A stretch of DNA of 64,000 nt, taken from positions 1 to 64,000 of the forward strand of contig JAOTOM010004134.1 in assembly GCA_034440615.1 (NCBI GenBank). The letters are read 5' to 3'. A program made the translations under genes and the position numbers. The notes below the pieces were generated by a model. That model worked only from the letters and a program-made list of their open reading frames with translations, did no database searches and was not told where the DNA came from. Numbering within the stretch: the stretch's first letter is position 1; the number at the start of each line of letters is the position of its first letter. Below are positions 33,956 to 48,289 of the stretch, in pieces. The DNA is from Ashinkailepas kermadecensis. Its lineage: Eukaryota > Arthropoda > Thecostraca > Neolepadidae.

Positions 33956-36589
33956 TGTTCGTCCCACGGGGGTCATTGGCGTCTTCTTTTCCCTATTTAT
34001 GAGCGATCACGCAATTTAGTTGCCTAATTGTTACCTCGTGTGGGGAGATATTTAATTATGCAGCTTCTACTTAAACTATGCCATTGCAAGTTAGTGAATT
34101 TGATGACAAGAATCAATAATTTAATAATAGTGATTTACCCAGGAGCAGATTGGCAGCAACCGGCTGATATGAATCAATGTGAAATTGGCTGGATCAAGTG
34201 GGAAGCCAGTAAATGACCTATAAAACGGCTTAAAATAAATAAACCCATTCCGCCCAAACGCCATTTTGCAATTTTTTTCTGAATCTGAGAGGTTATTCTC
34301 CTCACTAAAGTAGTATAATTAATACCTCCGTAGTATTGGGTGTATGACCTATGATTGCGTCAAGTCAAGCTTAGTATGGCGTACCCTTTGCCCCCAATAC
34401 CTATTCTATTCTACCATTAAATGTGAGTGTCGTGTGACCGCGTGCTGTTGATGTGGAGTGGTGTTCCAGAAAGCTACTCCAATAAAACAAGCAGGTGCCA
34501 GAAAAGTCGGTGTTTTTCTTCTTGATAGAATAGCGTTCACTTTGCTGGATTACGTTCCAACATTTTATATTACTATCATTTTCATTGCAATGCTTGCTCG
34601 ATGTTTAACCGATTTTGTAGTTATTACTAGCAATAATTATTAAGTAGGCACATAATATGTAGAGATGCAGCCAATTTTTCATAAATCTAACAAGTTACAT
34701 TATTCGTCCATACTTCCAACACAACTGAAGTTTTGTTAGGTCAACGTTCAATTATTTATTCCCGCATTGAAGAACAATATGGCTATTTTCTGTTTTCTGG
34801 CTCTTCTCACTATTTTCTGGCGTTAATTAGCCGTTCTTTGGGCATTTACTTGGTGCGTGTGGAAGTAGCAAATCACTCCATTGTTTAACTGTTGGTTCCA
34901 GTGAAATTCCAACGCAGCTGGGAACCATGGGATCCACATCCAGCTCAATTGTCACTCAATTGTCCAGCTTTGCGTCAGCAGCTGCAAAGATGATGCATCA
35001 ACCGGCAATTAGAGAAGTCTTCCGTGACGTGTGTGACGTCAGCAACCATGCTTCGGTGGCCCAAGTGCTCGTTTGCTATTCATGGCTGGGCGTGAGTTCT
35101 GATGCGACATGGGATGAGGGTTGTTTTGTAGTTGAGTAATTGGCTTCCAACCAACCGGAGAGGGTTTCGCCCGCCTCCCTAGGCTTCCACGCGTCGACGG
35201 CGTACAACTTGCCGTCGGTCGTGGTGACTAGGCGGGCAGTGGTGCTGTGCGGTTTGCAGGTCCGCCACAGGTGGGTGGGTACCTGATGCCAACTTCATCG
35301 GGCAACACGGTCCGGCAGACGCTGGCGTGGGAGCCCCGTTTGAGCCGACGCAGTCGTGCTTTCGGTGCTCGTGTTCCGAGTGCTGCGCCGCCGACTTAAC
35401 CGGGGAAGACGAGGAAATCAGTCGCCGGCGACGCCACTGCGCCATGCTTCATTACTGCCTGCGCTATGCGGGGTTCATGGTCAGCGCTGATGTAGGGTCC
35501 ATTGCCAGCGCTGATCAGTGGGAAATTACCAGCGATGTAGTGGTGGTGGGCCGATTACCAGCGTGTAGTTCCATGGCGAGCCGGGTTATGTTCCTCGAAT
35601 TCGAGCATAGCTATCGTCGGTAGTCGGTGACGGCCACCCTACGTGCGCGGGCGTCGTCACCGGCGGCTTGAATGTTCTCGCAGGCCGACGCCGACAGTGA
35701 CCTTGTGTACGCTCGGGCCGAGGGCCGGTCCGGACACCCCCTGGGAATGTCGGGACATGATTGGATGCTGGTTTACCGATTGGCCTGTGCCCGATTCATA
35801 TCGGCTTGTTTATGTAGTCGCCGTGGATGTGGACGTTGTGGGACGACCATTACGCCGCCCGAGGGCGGTCACCCGACCCGACCCGGTCCGGTCCGGTCCG
35901 GTCCGGTCCGGTCCGGTCCGGTCCGATTCTGGTCGGGTGACCGACCTCGTCGTTGACCGAGTGTCGACAGGTGTGTGATGTGGGGCTGTCGGAGCGTTTG
36001 AGGTACTACGTTTGTATCCATTCGATACTAATTTTGCTTTTTGTTTCTGGATATAGATTTGTTTCGAGTTCCTTGCGTTGTCTACTTCCGATTAGTGTTT
36101 TATGGTAATTTTGTCTTGGTTTCGTGATATCGTGGAAGCGTCAATAATTGAGTACACCAGTGAATCCTGAGTGACTACTCTTCCGATAGTTCCAGACACC
36201 GCGGTTGGTTTCCATAGGATAAACAAAACATAGGATAAAGTTCAGTTTGAACCAGTGCCAAAATATTGGTTTTTCGTCAGGTCTGCGATGTCGAGGAGCA
36301 TACCAGGATGTCAGAATTCACCATGAAGACGATGACATCTAAAATGTCTTCTAGTTCCTTTGAATTCAATCTGGAACCAGTAGGGTACATGGAACCGTAC
36401 TTTTTTATGCGGGCAGCAACATCCACACTACCAACAACTCTCATTGAAGAACAAACCACCTTAAGGATTATCACATTGCCGGGGGCTTTATTAGGGAACG
36501 TGCGTGTCACCAGCCGCCAAACTGAGCAAGTACATGACACCTATAATCAAGGTACTGTAAGAAACAAGTCATGAAGACCACCTAAATAT
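33956..36589 (+). other. B56 intron 3, no gene recognised
   Basis: Contains a CRE palindrome (35034-35041), a CpG-rich block at 35170-35960, and a short GGTCC pentamer tract (35886-35926) followed by its near complement. Confidence 0.45.
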
Positions 36590-36598
36590 ATATTTATA

Positions 36599-36671
<73 letters not shown>

Positions 36672-36678
36672 AGATACC

Positions 36679-36764
<86 letters not shown>
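36590..36764. repeat. (TA)n microsatellite
   Basis: TA repeats interrupted by TGTATAGATACCTATATGTA near 36667. Confidence 0.97.
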
Positions 36765-36767
<3 letters not shown>

Positions 36768-37379
36768 GATGTAGTACTCCGAGGCCGAGTACGATGTGAA
36801 CAGATTTATGGGAAGAAGGTCGATTCACTATTCAGTAAGTAATACGTGCCATCCATTTTCACGACCACTTTACCACTGGTTTGAATGGGAGCCGGGTCGG
36901 ACATGCGGTATCAGGATTCACACCAAGTAGACCGCCTTGCGTGCGCACAGAGTCCTGTACGCGGCGGGGAAGTACTGCGAGAGTGGCGCCCTGTTGTAGT
37001 GTTCCAGTCAGCCGGCCCGGAGCCGTGTCCCTCGACCTCGTGTGCCAGTCGTCGACTGACCGTTCCATTCGGGACCAGACGCGCGTGTAGCGGTTAGAGA
37101 TCGCCTTGACAGGACGGGAAGACCGACGATGATAGTAGCCTCACGTACGAGGGCGTTCGCGGTTGTGCTACTTCGGTGAGTAGATGCTACGATTCATAAC
37201 CTGCGTGACGTGTCACAGTGGCAATCTGCTATTTGGGATGAAGTTCTGAGGCGTCGGCGATATTACGTGGTGTTTTTGATGAGAGGTGCACGCTCTCACC
37301 AGCTTGGACGGCTGAAGAAATTCGACTGGTGGGAGAAAAGGCGCCGGTTAGATTCCTTCAGGAACCAGTAACTTGTTCT

Positions 37380-38560
<1,181 letters not shown>

Positions 38561-38644
38561 GTTGACGTTTAGGTGACCGGTGCGTTCGGTACCTGGTGGG
38601 ATGTTTGAGGGTGGACAGGATGGATAGTCCTCTGGGAGCTGTCC

Positions 38645-39140
38645 GGTTCATTCGGTATGTGGCAGGGTAGATAGGTTGGTGTGGGGTTTCTGGAGGTGCT
38701 CGGTGCGTGGTGAGGTGGCCAGGTTGGTATGGGGTTTCTGGAGGTGTCTGGTGTGTTCGGTGCGTGGTGAGGTGGATAGGTTGGTGTGGGGTTTCTGGAG
38801 GTGCTCGGTGCGTGGTGAGGTTCCCAGGTTGGTATGGGGTTTCTTGAGGTGTCTGGTGTGTTCGGTGCGTGGTGAGATGGATAGGTTGTGTGTGGTTTCT
38901 AGAGGTGTCTGGTGAGGTTGGCAGGCTGGTGTGGGGTTTCTGGAGGTGTCTGGTGTGTTCAGTGCGTGGTGAGGTGGATAGGTTGGTGTGGGGTTTCTGG
39001 AGGTGTCTGGTGTGCTCGGTGTGTGGTGATGTGGACAGGGTGGTGTGGGGTTTCTGGAGGTGTCTGGTGAGGTGGACAGGCTGGTGTGGGGTTTCTGGAG
39101 GTGTCTGGTGTGCTCTGTGTGTGGTGAGGTGAACAGGTTG
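38645..39140. repeat. 45-57 bp minisatellite
   Basis: About ten units with TTGGTGTGGGGTTTCTGGAG and GGTGCGTGGTGAGGTGGA, in longer (about 57) and shorter (about 45) forms. Confidence 0.92.
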
Positions 39141-40973
39141 TTAAAATATCTAAACGCCATACTTGTGACTCGGAGCTCTCACGAAGTCACACCAAATGCC
39201 ATGGGGGAATTGGAATGCTCATAACACAGGAACGAGGCAGAGTCCAAATATCCAACCAAACACTGGCGGCCGGCTGGGTCAGGCAGGTCCCCATCCCCTG
39301 CTTGTCGCAGCGTGTGACGTCACGTCACTCGTGGGCGGGACGAAGGAAACCAGCGGACTACCATGTTTCTATCTGCGGGTTTCCACCTCTCGTCAAGCGG
39401 TGGAAACCACCGACAAGCTGAGGGCAAGCGTCCTGACACGAACAGATTCATTTCATAGCTTGTCATGTTTTGTTCACAACTAAGCTTCGCGTGATCCATT
39501 CCTACCCTTATTTTAGGCGGGAATCAAGTAGTGCTTTGGAATGACAATGAAGCTGGCCACATCACCCCGTTGTACATATGTTCCGCGGTGGTCAGAGGAG
39601 TGCCGAGGAACAGTTTGAGCTACGGGCGCGATCAGCGAAAGTTTGAACTTAATGGCACCAGGGAAAACCTCATTGCGTTTCAGAAAACCGGAGCTTTTGT
39701 GTTTCGCACAATTGGAGAAGCGAAGGTCTCCCGGAGGGAGTTCATTAGTTGATTGAATCGCCATGTCCCACCGGCACTGGCGTCGTCAACCTAAAACTGA
39801 CTTCTGCCTGGTTTCGTTCACCTCCACTACCCATTTTGCACGTGGACGGGAGCCATGATGTTACACACAACACAGTCTGAATGGCAGCAGGAGTCCCGTC
39901 TCTATGATACATCGAATGCACTGAGAGGCTATCTCTGTGGATTTTGCGACTCGTGACTATTGCTTTAATTTTCCATTCACAATCGTCGAACTGAAATCGG
40001 CAGTGCCTGCTTTGTGTTGTGTCTCAGAGGGACCGAGCCACGCGTCAAACGCGATACTTCATCTGCCCTCACATACGCTTCAGGCACTGTTAAACACCTT
40101 CATTGCTGTATGGAGCGGAAATCAGTTCCCACCTTCCTGGCAGGAAGATACGGTTGTCCCTTTGTTGAGACGTAGCAAAAATGGGTTTGACCTCTCTGTG
40201 GACAGGACAGGATGCTATGGACAGGTTTATCTCACTTCATCACTTTGTAAGTTAATGGAAAGGCTTGTTGACTGACATGGTTCCCGGAGGACAGAAACTT
40301 TTTTTTTCTGACGAATAGTGTAGTTTTAGAGAAACAATACTACGTTTGACAATGTCTTAGTGCTAAACACGGCATCTCCGGAAAGTTTCTTTTAGGAAAT
40401 GCCACATGTGGGGGTAATGTTTTTCGACATGGAAGGTGTCTACGATAATACATGGAAGCGTGGTGTCCTTTTAAAGCTGTGGAAGGCTGGCGCCTCAGCT
40501 CGGTCATGTTTCTGAAGAATTCCTTGGCTTAGCGAACGTTTCTCCTCTGCTTAGCAATTGTCATGTCAAGCGTATTTCCCCTCGTCAGAGGTGTTCCCCA
40601 GGAAATTGTTTTGAGTTGTGCTCTGCTTGCAGTCATCATAGATAATATTGGAGATGGGCTGCTCCATGGTATCCTGGTGATCCAGGATACCATGGTGATG
40701 ACACGATCTGGTCATGTGCTTCACATACCTCATCTGTCGAGATAAGTTCAGCTTGCCACCTTTCACCCGAAGAGATGGAGTATCATCAACGGCTTTCGGC
40801 TTTTGAAGGCCAGCAGCACGTTAGTTGTACACTTCCGTCGTCGGAATTCCCACAACATACACTTCGGCTTTGCGGCCTGCCATTGTCCTTTCAATCAACA
40901 TAAAAATGTTCGGGCGATTTATCCGGCAAACATTTGACACACACAGGCCACCTCCCTGCTTTACGGAACAACT

Positions 40974-41590
40974 GGGCGAAGTCGTTACGTACCGTGGCGA
41001 GCACGGACCACTGAGTACCGCGGGCGGCGTACGGTGTCGACAGGATGTCCACGTTACTGCTGTGCCACTCGAAGTCGTTACGTACCGTGGCGAGCACGGA
41101 CCACTGAGTACCGCGGGCGACGTACGGTGTCGACAGGATGTCCACGTTACTGCTGTGCCACTCGGCGAGCACGGACCACTGAGTACCGCGGGCGACGTAC
41201 GGTGTCGACAGGATGTCCACGTTACTGCTGTGCCACTCGAAGTCGTTACGTACCATGGCGAGCACGGACCACTGAGTACCGCGGGCGGCGTACGGTGTCG
41301 ACAGGATGTCCACGTTACTGCTGTGCCACTCGAAGTCGTTACGTACCGTGGCGAGCACGGACCACTGAGTACCGCGGGCGACGTACGGTGTCGACAGGAT
41401 GTCCACGTTACTGCTGTGCCACTCGAAGTCGTTACGTACCATGGCGAGCACGGACCACTGAGTACCGCGGGCGGCGTACGGTGTCGACAGGATGTCCACG
41501 TTACTGCTGTGCCACTCGGCGAGCACGGACCACTGAGTACCGCGGGCGGCGTACGGTGTCGACAGGATGTCCACGTTACTGCTGTGCCAT
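40974..41590 (+). repeat. 93/75-bp minisatellite derived from LINE coding sequence
   Basis: Seven units starting GCGAGCACGGACC at 40997, 41090, 41165, 41258, 41351, 41444 and 41519. Spacing is 93, 75, 93, 93, 93 and 75; the short units lack the same 18 bases (AAGTCGTTACGTACCGTG). The last unit runs in frame (GVDRMSTLLLCHSLIRTKLD) into the LINE segment that follows the RT thumb, so the unit is an amplified piece of ORF2. Confidence 0.9.
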
Positions 41591-42446
41591 TCGCTTATCC
41601 GTACGAAACTTGATTATGCATGTTTTATTTACGACGGTGCTGCTGCCACCACCAAGCGCAAACTCGATGCAATGCACCGTGCCGCTCATCGAATCTGTAC
41701 TGGCATATTCCGTTCATCGCCCATTGCGAGTCTCATGGCAGAGGCGCATGAACCGCCGCTTTCTCTACGTAGGAGATTGGAACTACGCTATGCGTGTAAA
41801 CCGCGGCAATTCGGCGCATTATTTGTTTGTGTCTCCGCTTACTGGCGCTATTCTCCAAATATTGACGTCCCAACGTTTCCCCTTTATAAATCCGCATGCG
41901 TGATGACCTGGCTGAATGCGGTGTTCGACGGCGTGCAATTCGGCTAGCCGAGCGTGACCCGACACCTCCATGGAAGCTGACACAGGGGCGGTGGATGTCT
42001 TTCTGTCAGGCGTTGTCAAGGGGGTATTGCAACAGATGAGTTCATGCCGTTATCCTTGTACACTTTCAAGCATTCCAGGGCTACACAGCCGCTCACACGG
42101 TCGGTTCTCGCACCGACGTTGGCGTAGGAGGCGCCTTTGTCAGTGACGCCTTGATGTGATCATTTTCTCTGCCTCTCCATGCGTCTGTTTTGTCGTCGGA
42201 ACCTGTCGCAAATCACAAAACGTTGTTATATTCAGGTATCAGAAGAAGCACTCCACTTAGTTTTATCTGACACTTTGAGCAGCGTTTTCACTATGGCAGC
42301 TCTCGATCCCCTTTTACCGTGCGTCGTTTTATCACATCCTAACGCCGTACATCAGGCAGGGGAAACAGTGGTGCTCTGTTGAATTCCGAGCCATGTGGGC
42401 ATTTCGGGAAACCAGCTCGCTGATGCAGCAGTGCAGCGTGCTGCAC

Positions 42447-42620
42447 AGGCTCCGTGTACGTGGTCACAGGCTCCGTGTACGTGGTCACAGGCTCCGTGTA
42501 CGTGGTCACAGGCTCCGTGTACGTGGTCACAGGCTCCGTGTACGTGGTCATTTCCGCTTCCTGCCAGTGACTTCTAGCAGTGCAGCGTGCTGCACAGGCT
42601 CCGTGTACGTGGTCATTTCC
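42447..42620 (+). repeat. 21-bp minisatellite in LINE RNase H linker
   Basis: Five tandem copies of a 21-bp unit (CAGGCTCCGTGTACGTGGTC plus A) at 42447-42550, immediately after the RNase H motif GNQLADAAVQRAA, and one more copy at about 42597 in a partial duplication of the segment. Confidence 0.92.
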
Positions 42621-43673
42621 GCTTCCTGCCAGTGACTTCTACCCAGTCACTTCAGGATATTTGTATGATATGATAAGATTGTAAAACCTTTGTGTTTTGT
42701 CGAAGTATCGGAAAAACTATCATTTGTTGTATTCACAGACTCTCTTAGCAGTCTATCAGCACTGAGCAAGTTCTATCCATGTCACCCGCTATTGCGGAAC
42801 ATTCTTGTTTGTCTGACCGCACTCAGAGAAACTGGCAAAACTGTAGCACTGTGCTGGATACCTATCCATGTATGGTTTGTGGGAAACGAGCTGGCGGATG
42901 CCGCCGCTGAGCGAGGATCTCACAATGCACACATACCTGCTCTACCTCTTCCGGCGACCTATTACTATGCCATTTCTTCCTCGTTTACTTATTCCAAATG
43001 GCAAAGCATGTGGAACATGAAATTCAGGAACAAGCTAAAGACGAGTTAGCCAAAGCTGAGGGAATGGCCGTCGTCACGGCGTAAATCCAGAAAAGAAGAG
43101 GTGACACTGTCGACTGATAATTAGTCACTGCTATGCTACCCATTGCATCCTTTATGCGGCGACGAGCCATCGTGCCCTTGGTGTCGCGCACGTTCGACGG
43201 TACGTCATATTTTATACTCGTGTGGAAGTTACGATGGGGAGCACTTGCGACACATTAGGACTGCTGCTAGGTCACTGACATATATGGGCATGCTGGATGA
43301 TGTACATAATGGTAATCGTACATAATGGTAATCTCTTTCACTTTGTCTAAAAAAATCGGATTCGAGGCCATTTGCACCCCAAATGTAATTATTGCTCAGT
43401 ACTGACTCATGAGGATGCATTGATAACATGGCACGATTCAATATATATGGGCGCAGTATTATCAACGAAATTGTCAACGCGCCCTTAAACCACAATAATT
43501 AACTAACTAACTCAAAGGTTTTGTTCAACATCTGAAAATTTAGCTGAGATGCCGTCGCTAGTAATAAACGGAGAATGATGAACTCTCACCGCGCGCACAG
43601 GTCATCCTGCTCGCGGAAGAATGGGCGAGAATAAACTACGTGTCGTTTGCGCATCGGGCACACCTATGTCACG

Positions 43674-43839
43674 GGGGGGCGGGAAGTATATGGGTAAGTT
43701 GCCCGTCTCACAATCGAAAGATTGTGGGTTCGAGTCTCACCTGTCGTTACTCTCCATCCGCGGCTAGTCGGCGTGAGAGATTGGCGATGCCATGTGACTC
43801 AGCGGTCGACTTGCCGCAAAATAAATAACCGCTAATAAC
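43674..43839 (+). mobile_element. tRNA-derived SINE, oldest-looking copy
   Basis: More diverged than the others; box A is largely lost (GAAGTATATGGGT). Flanked by CACACCTATGTCACG (43659-43673) and CACACCTATGCCACG (43840-43854), 14 of 15 matching. Inserted about 350 bp beyond the 3' end of the Ingi-like relic. Confidence 0.92.
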
Positions 43840-44609
43840 CACACCTATGCCACGCACGGTTGCCTGTTGTGTGGCAACGATGTGCCCATATCTACTAGAT
43901 GACGCGCACCTTTGACGGTATCAGGTTATCTTTGACTGTATCATGTTATATATCAGGTTCTCATGATCGAACTTTTCAAATGAGCGTCGCGTGCCACTTG
44001 GGGCGAACGCATGTGACACCACTCCGTGGTATATTGGACGCACCACGTAGTGTTCATCTTCCCGGTATGTTGCATATCTGTTATTATTTTGTTTGTCAAC
44101 GCAATCATCAGTGTGATGCTATGCTTCCATGTCAGATGTTTTCTCACCACGCTCCATTGCTGGCACCGTGAAGCGTCGCCAGTGTCTAGCCGTTCGCTGA
44201 CGGTGATAACGCGTCGCTGGATGATGGGATATTACGTAACTCGCAGTCGTGCCGTCGCGTGTGTGTTTTAGTAATGGTGCTCGGATATGCGTCGCCTCGC
44301 CTTATTGAAACAGAAACGACCTGGAAGCCTCCTCAAGCCTCCGTGCGCCCGGACGTCGCGGGCCGCCCACAACGATCCCACTGCGATAGCTGATGTTCTA
44401 GTCACGACCCAGTCCCACTTGAAGAGTCCCACTCAGAGCGTGACGCAGAATTGCGCCGGATGCTGGCTTTACCCGGTCCGACCGCATGTGAGGCGGCTGC
44501 CGTCTGTCGGCGGAGCGTGACAGGCGTACACCGCCGGTGCATCAGTCCAACAATTGCAACAGCCGGCACTGTTCTGCTTAATAGTCACTCGCTGTCGCCG
44601 CCTGCTGGG

Positions 44610-44960
44610 GGCTAGGAACTGGTTCGCTGGGGTGATGACCAGCTATGGGGCTCGGGAATGGCTTTTCATGGGTGATGACCAGCTATGGGGCTCGGGTCGG
44701 GGTTGCCCGGGGTAATGACCAGCTATGTGGCTCGGGTTGGGGTTGCAGGGGTGATGACCAGCCATGGGGCTCGGGACTGGTTTGCCAGGGGTGATGACAA
44801 GCTATGGGGCTCGGCAATGGCTTGCCAGAGGTGATGACCAGCTTTAGGGCTCGGGACTGGTTCGCCGTGGGTGATGACCAGCTGTGGGGCTTGGGACGGG
44901 TTTGCCAGGGGTGATAACCAGCTATGGGGCTCGGGGCGGGGTTATCAGGGTATTATCTTT
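44610..44960. repeat. 40-bp minisatellite
   Basis: Eight or nine units of the form GGTGATGACCAGCTATGGGG followed by CTCGGGACTGGTTTGCCAGG. Confidence 0.92.
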
Positions 44961-45243
44961 GGCCGTGTCTGTCGCTCGGGATGGGTGTCATACGTGCCAA
45001 TGGATGGAAGTGGACATTGGGGTGGTTGCGAGCGGTGTTAGGAAGCTTACGCCACTGCGTGATTTTAGCTTTTTAAGTCAACCAGCTGGATAAACTACTT
45101 CTCGTAACCCTAGATAGAAGTATGTTTCAATATGCTTAGATATAAATATGCTTCAATGTGCTTCAGGCTTCGTCCCATTTTCTCCAGTTTATTCCGCTGT
45201 GTCCTGAACTGAAATATACTTGCTTGCCGAATTCAGTATTTAC

Positions 45244-46725
45244 CAGTGCTTTCCGCGATAACTAATTTTCGGACCTGCGATAACGATAAAACGATAAGAA
45301 AGGTTTGCGATAACGATAAACGATAAACGATAAAAAATTTTCACAAAATTAACAGCGATAGCGATAAAACGATAACGATAATTGTTTTTTTTTAACAGCG
45401 ATAACGTCCAGAATATACGCGATTTTCAGTGGCACGGAGTCCGCCCCTGACCTATTTTCACGTCCAAAATCAAGGTCCAAAACAGAGTACAAATAGCATT
45501 AGTGTTTACAAGAAATGGACGCGTACAGATGCTGGTGTTGCATACCTGGCACCATGCAAACCCCAGCTGCCATGCAGCCCCGTCGCTGAGGGGCACTGAT
45601 TCCGACTCACCAAGATGACCAAGCGCCGCAAAAGCGCAGTACACTCAGCGGCCGCTTGTACACTCAGCGCCGTGGACGCATTCAGTCCGCCGCTTTGTTG
45701 GATGATGGTTCGGTGCTTGAGACATCTGGCCCAGCTACAGACCAATTATAGGCTACTTTAACACATTGTCTTCAATAGGTACCTACTTATTGTATATCCC
45801 AATATTCGCCAATGTCCAAGACAACGCTTAGCACAGTGGAAGTACATATATTCTGTCACTCCGTAAGTACCGACATACCGGCAGAAGTAATTATATTTTC
45901 GACGCAACCACTTTCGATAAACCCTCGTACGTCATGCGTAACGTCGTCTGTTTTGCGGCGCGAGGAATATGCTTTTGACAAACCCTCGTATGTCCATCGT
46001 CCCTACCAGTTCTTAAAGGTTTTATGTAAATAAGCCTCAATCAATAACTACAAAATCTTATTTCAAATTCTTTATACTGAGTAAACAATTTTATTTTCAA
46101 ACGATAATGAAATAATAAAATTATCTCAATTATGATTAACTTTGAAGATAGGCTAATATTAACTTGAAGATATGCATAGTTGCCAGATATGCGGGAGTGT
46201 AGAACAATGCCAGTTCTTAAAGGTTTTTTGAAAATAAGCCTCAATCAATAACTACATGTTATTTCAAGTTCTTTACACTGAGTACAGAATGCTATTTTCA
46301 AATGATAATGAAATAATCCAATTATCTCAATGACGATTAACTTTGAAAATAGGCTTATTTTAACCTGAAGATTTGGATAGTTGCCAGATATGCGGGAGTG
46401 GACCCCCTGTGACTGACCTCTGCCCGGCCCGCCGCGCAAATTTATACCACCCGTCGGCCGTCTGACAGATCTGTACACTTAGCAGATGGCAACAGGTTGC
46501 GCACACACACTGTCGCGCGGCATACACTGTCGATCGTCTTCCATTTTTCCATCATCCCGTTTTACATTTTATCGTTTATCGTTCATAATTTTTGGAACTT
46601 GCGATAAGTGGATGAGCGATAATTTTGAAAATTTAGCGATAAACGATAACGATAACCGATTTACTTAACAGCGATAATTATCGTTTATCGTTTATCGCTC
46701 ATCCTATCGCATGCGGAAACCACTG
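45244..46725. mobile_element. Non-autonomous hAT-type transposon, 1482 bp
   Basis: The 8-bp target duplication GTATTTAC is perfect (45236-45243 and 46726-46733). Terminal inverted repeats are CAGTGCTTTCCGC and CAGTGGTTTCCGC (12 of 13), and the subterminal regions on both sides are packed with CGATAA/GATAAACGATAA repeats. It has no transposase ORF. Inside is a tandem duplication of about 204 bp (from 46007 and 46211) and a GC-richer segment at 45430-45740 of unknown origin. An 8-bp duplication and a CAGTG terminus are hallmarks of hAT elements. Confidence 0.88.
46007..46405. repeat. 204-bp tandem duplication inside the hAT element
   Basis: CAGTTCTTAAAGGTTTT begins at 46007 and 46211, and both copies end in GTTGCCAGATATGCGGGAGTG. 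They are roughly 85-90% alike by eye. Confidence 0.85.
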
Positions 46726-48289
46726 GTATTTACTCATGTGTTCTTAAAGTCGATTGAAAAACAAATTTATGTGATTATCTGAGTAGTCTTTTTCAGTTCA
46801 GACAGCAGAATTTTATCCCCAAAAGTTGTATATATTTGAGGGTTAACTTCGCAACTTAGAAAAAATAATCATTTCCGCTGATTGTTCACAACGCGCCAGT
46901 AAATTCCTTTCATAATGTACTTACATATCACACATGTCATGGGCTGGGGGGTATTAACTGCTCCATTTCGTTTCAGCTTATGCCTGGTACTGTCGGAACC
47001 ATACTGTCTCACTATTGCTGTTGAAAACCGTCGAGGCAGCGGCACGGGAACTGTATTAAAGTTGGGGCGAGGAGGGGTAAACAACTATTATGAACTCGAT
47101 TCTTTGTATGCTTTGACTACCATGCTATGTGCATGGTAGCATTCAAGGGGTGCATGGTGGGACCATAGTAGCTTTGACCTGTAGCATACTCTCATTACAG
47201 TAGATTTGCTGTCAATCTCCATTTACACGATGCATTTCGTCTCGTTATCCCTCTTAGCCTTCGAGGTCACAAATGGAGGCTTACCTCTCTTCTGCACGGT
47301 GTATTATGAACGGGGTCAATGTAATGTGCGTATTGTGTCTTTAATTTACTACACCATCGAACATTATATATTATGTATTATGCGTGGGAATGTTTGTCGC
47401 GTGGCTTATCGCAGCGCTCTCGGTGGGCTGGCATGGTTGTCATTTCACCACCGGGTGGGCGAAATCGCTGAGCGGGCGGAGAGTGGACCGATAGTTTCCC
47501 ACGGGCTGTCTGAGCAGCTGGAGGAGTGGCAGTCAGCCGTGTGGTTCGGTTCGGAGTCCGACCGTTGTCTGTGCGGGGCCCGTACGTAGCTAGTCCGCCG
47601 GGTCGGCGGACGGCTACGGGTGGGACTCAGGGGCGGCGGTGTCCCGACAGCGGCACACCCCGACGGCTGCTGCACCCGCCAGCTGTCGGACCGGAGGGAA
47701 GGCTGGCAGATTCCCGGCCGCAGGTCGGTGACTGGCACCCCACGGCCCGTCAGGTGTGCGTGGGGTCGGATTTATGTTTTGGAATCTTGGATTTGGCGTG
47801 TAAAATGTGGAGCCATGAAATTCGGAGATGATAATTGTTTCTCCGTTCCTGACACCGAACACTCATTTTTGTTGTCTTCGTTGAGTTTCGGGCATTTCTA
47901 TCAAATACTGCAGCCATTTAAAACAAAACCATTCAATCTTTCGGCAAGAGGGAATGATTAAAAAAAGGATGGCTTTCCGGAGAGGATGGTGTTCTGAATG
48001 GCAAAAATCCAGGATACGGCTGTTTTTCGGACCCTGAGTGTGCTTGATGGTCGGCCAGGACCGCCAGTCAGTTGTCATCTCGTCTAACTGGCGGCTCCGG
48101 CAGCCTCCTACCTGCTCGCTGAGCGCGCCCGTCGACTCGAGGGCCGATATCGTGGGCTTGCGCTTGCGACGGGTGGGAAAATATCCCGCCCACGCCGTGA
48201 TGTGCCGCCCACACGGTGTGGTGTTGTGGTGTGCCCACACTGTCGCAGCTGCACAGGCGGTTTTGTGCTTTGGACTAGGATTGAGACTC

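Larger units (their letters stand above)
39930..43330 (+). pseudogene. Ingi/jockey-like LINE ORF2 relic with internal minisatellites
   Basis: Degraded RT blocks in order: FPPSWQEDTVVPLLRRSKNG (about 40130-40190) and LTSSLCKLMERLVD (40230-40275), VMFFDMEGVYDNTWKRGVLL (40417-40475), a broken GVPQ block (about 40590), and SLIRTKLDYACFIYDGAAAT (41591-41650) with RRAAHRICTGIFRSSP-like continuation. RNase H pieces follow at 42230-42460 and 42690-43060, and CGDEPSCPWCRARSTVRHIL with SC at 43155-43220, a C2HC-like terminus. Many stops and frameshifts. Two minisatellites (40974-41590, 42447-42550) lie inside the coding blocks. Confidence 0.8.

Noticed and set aside
34927..35139. 70-codon frame starting MGSTSSSIVTQL
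   Set aside because: No domain, splice support or codon signal beyond chance.
40974..41590. CRISPR-like regular repeats
   Set aside because: Contiguous tandem units with no unique spacers, in a eukaryotic LINE relic.
40825..41903. Frames of 227-289 codons over the 93-bp array
   Set aside because: Array artefacts in frames other than that of the LINE ORF2.
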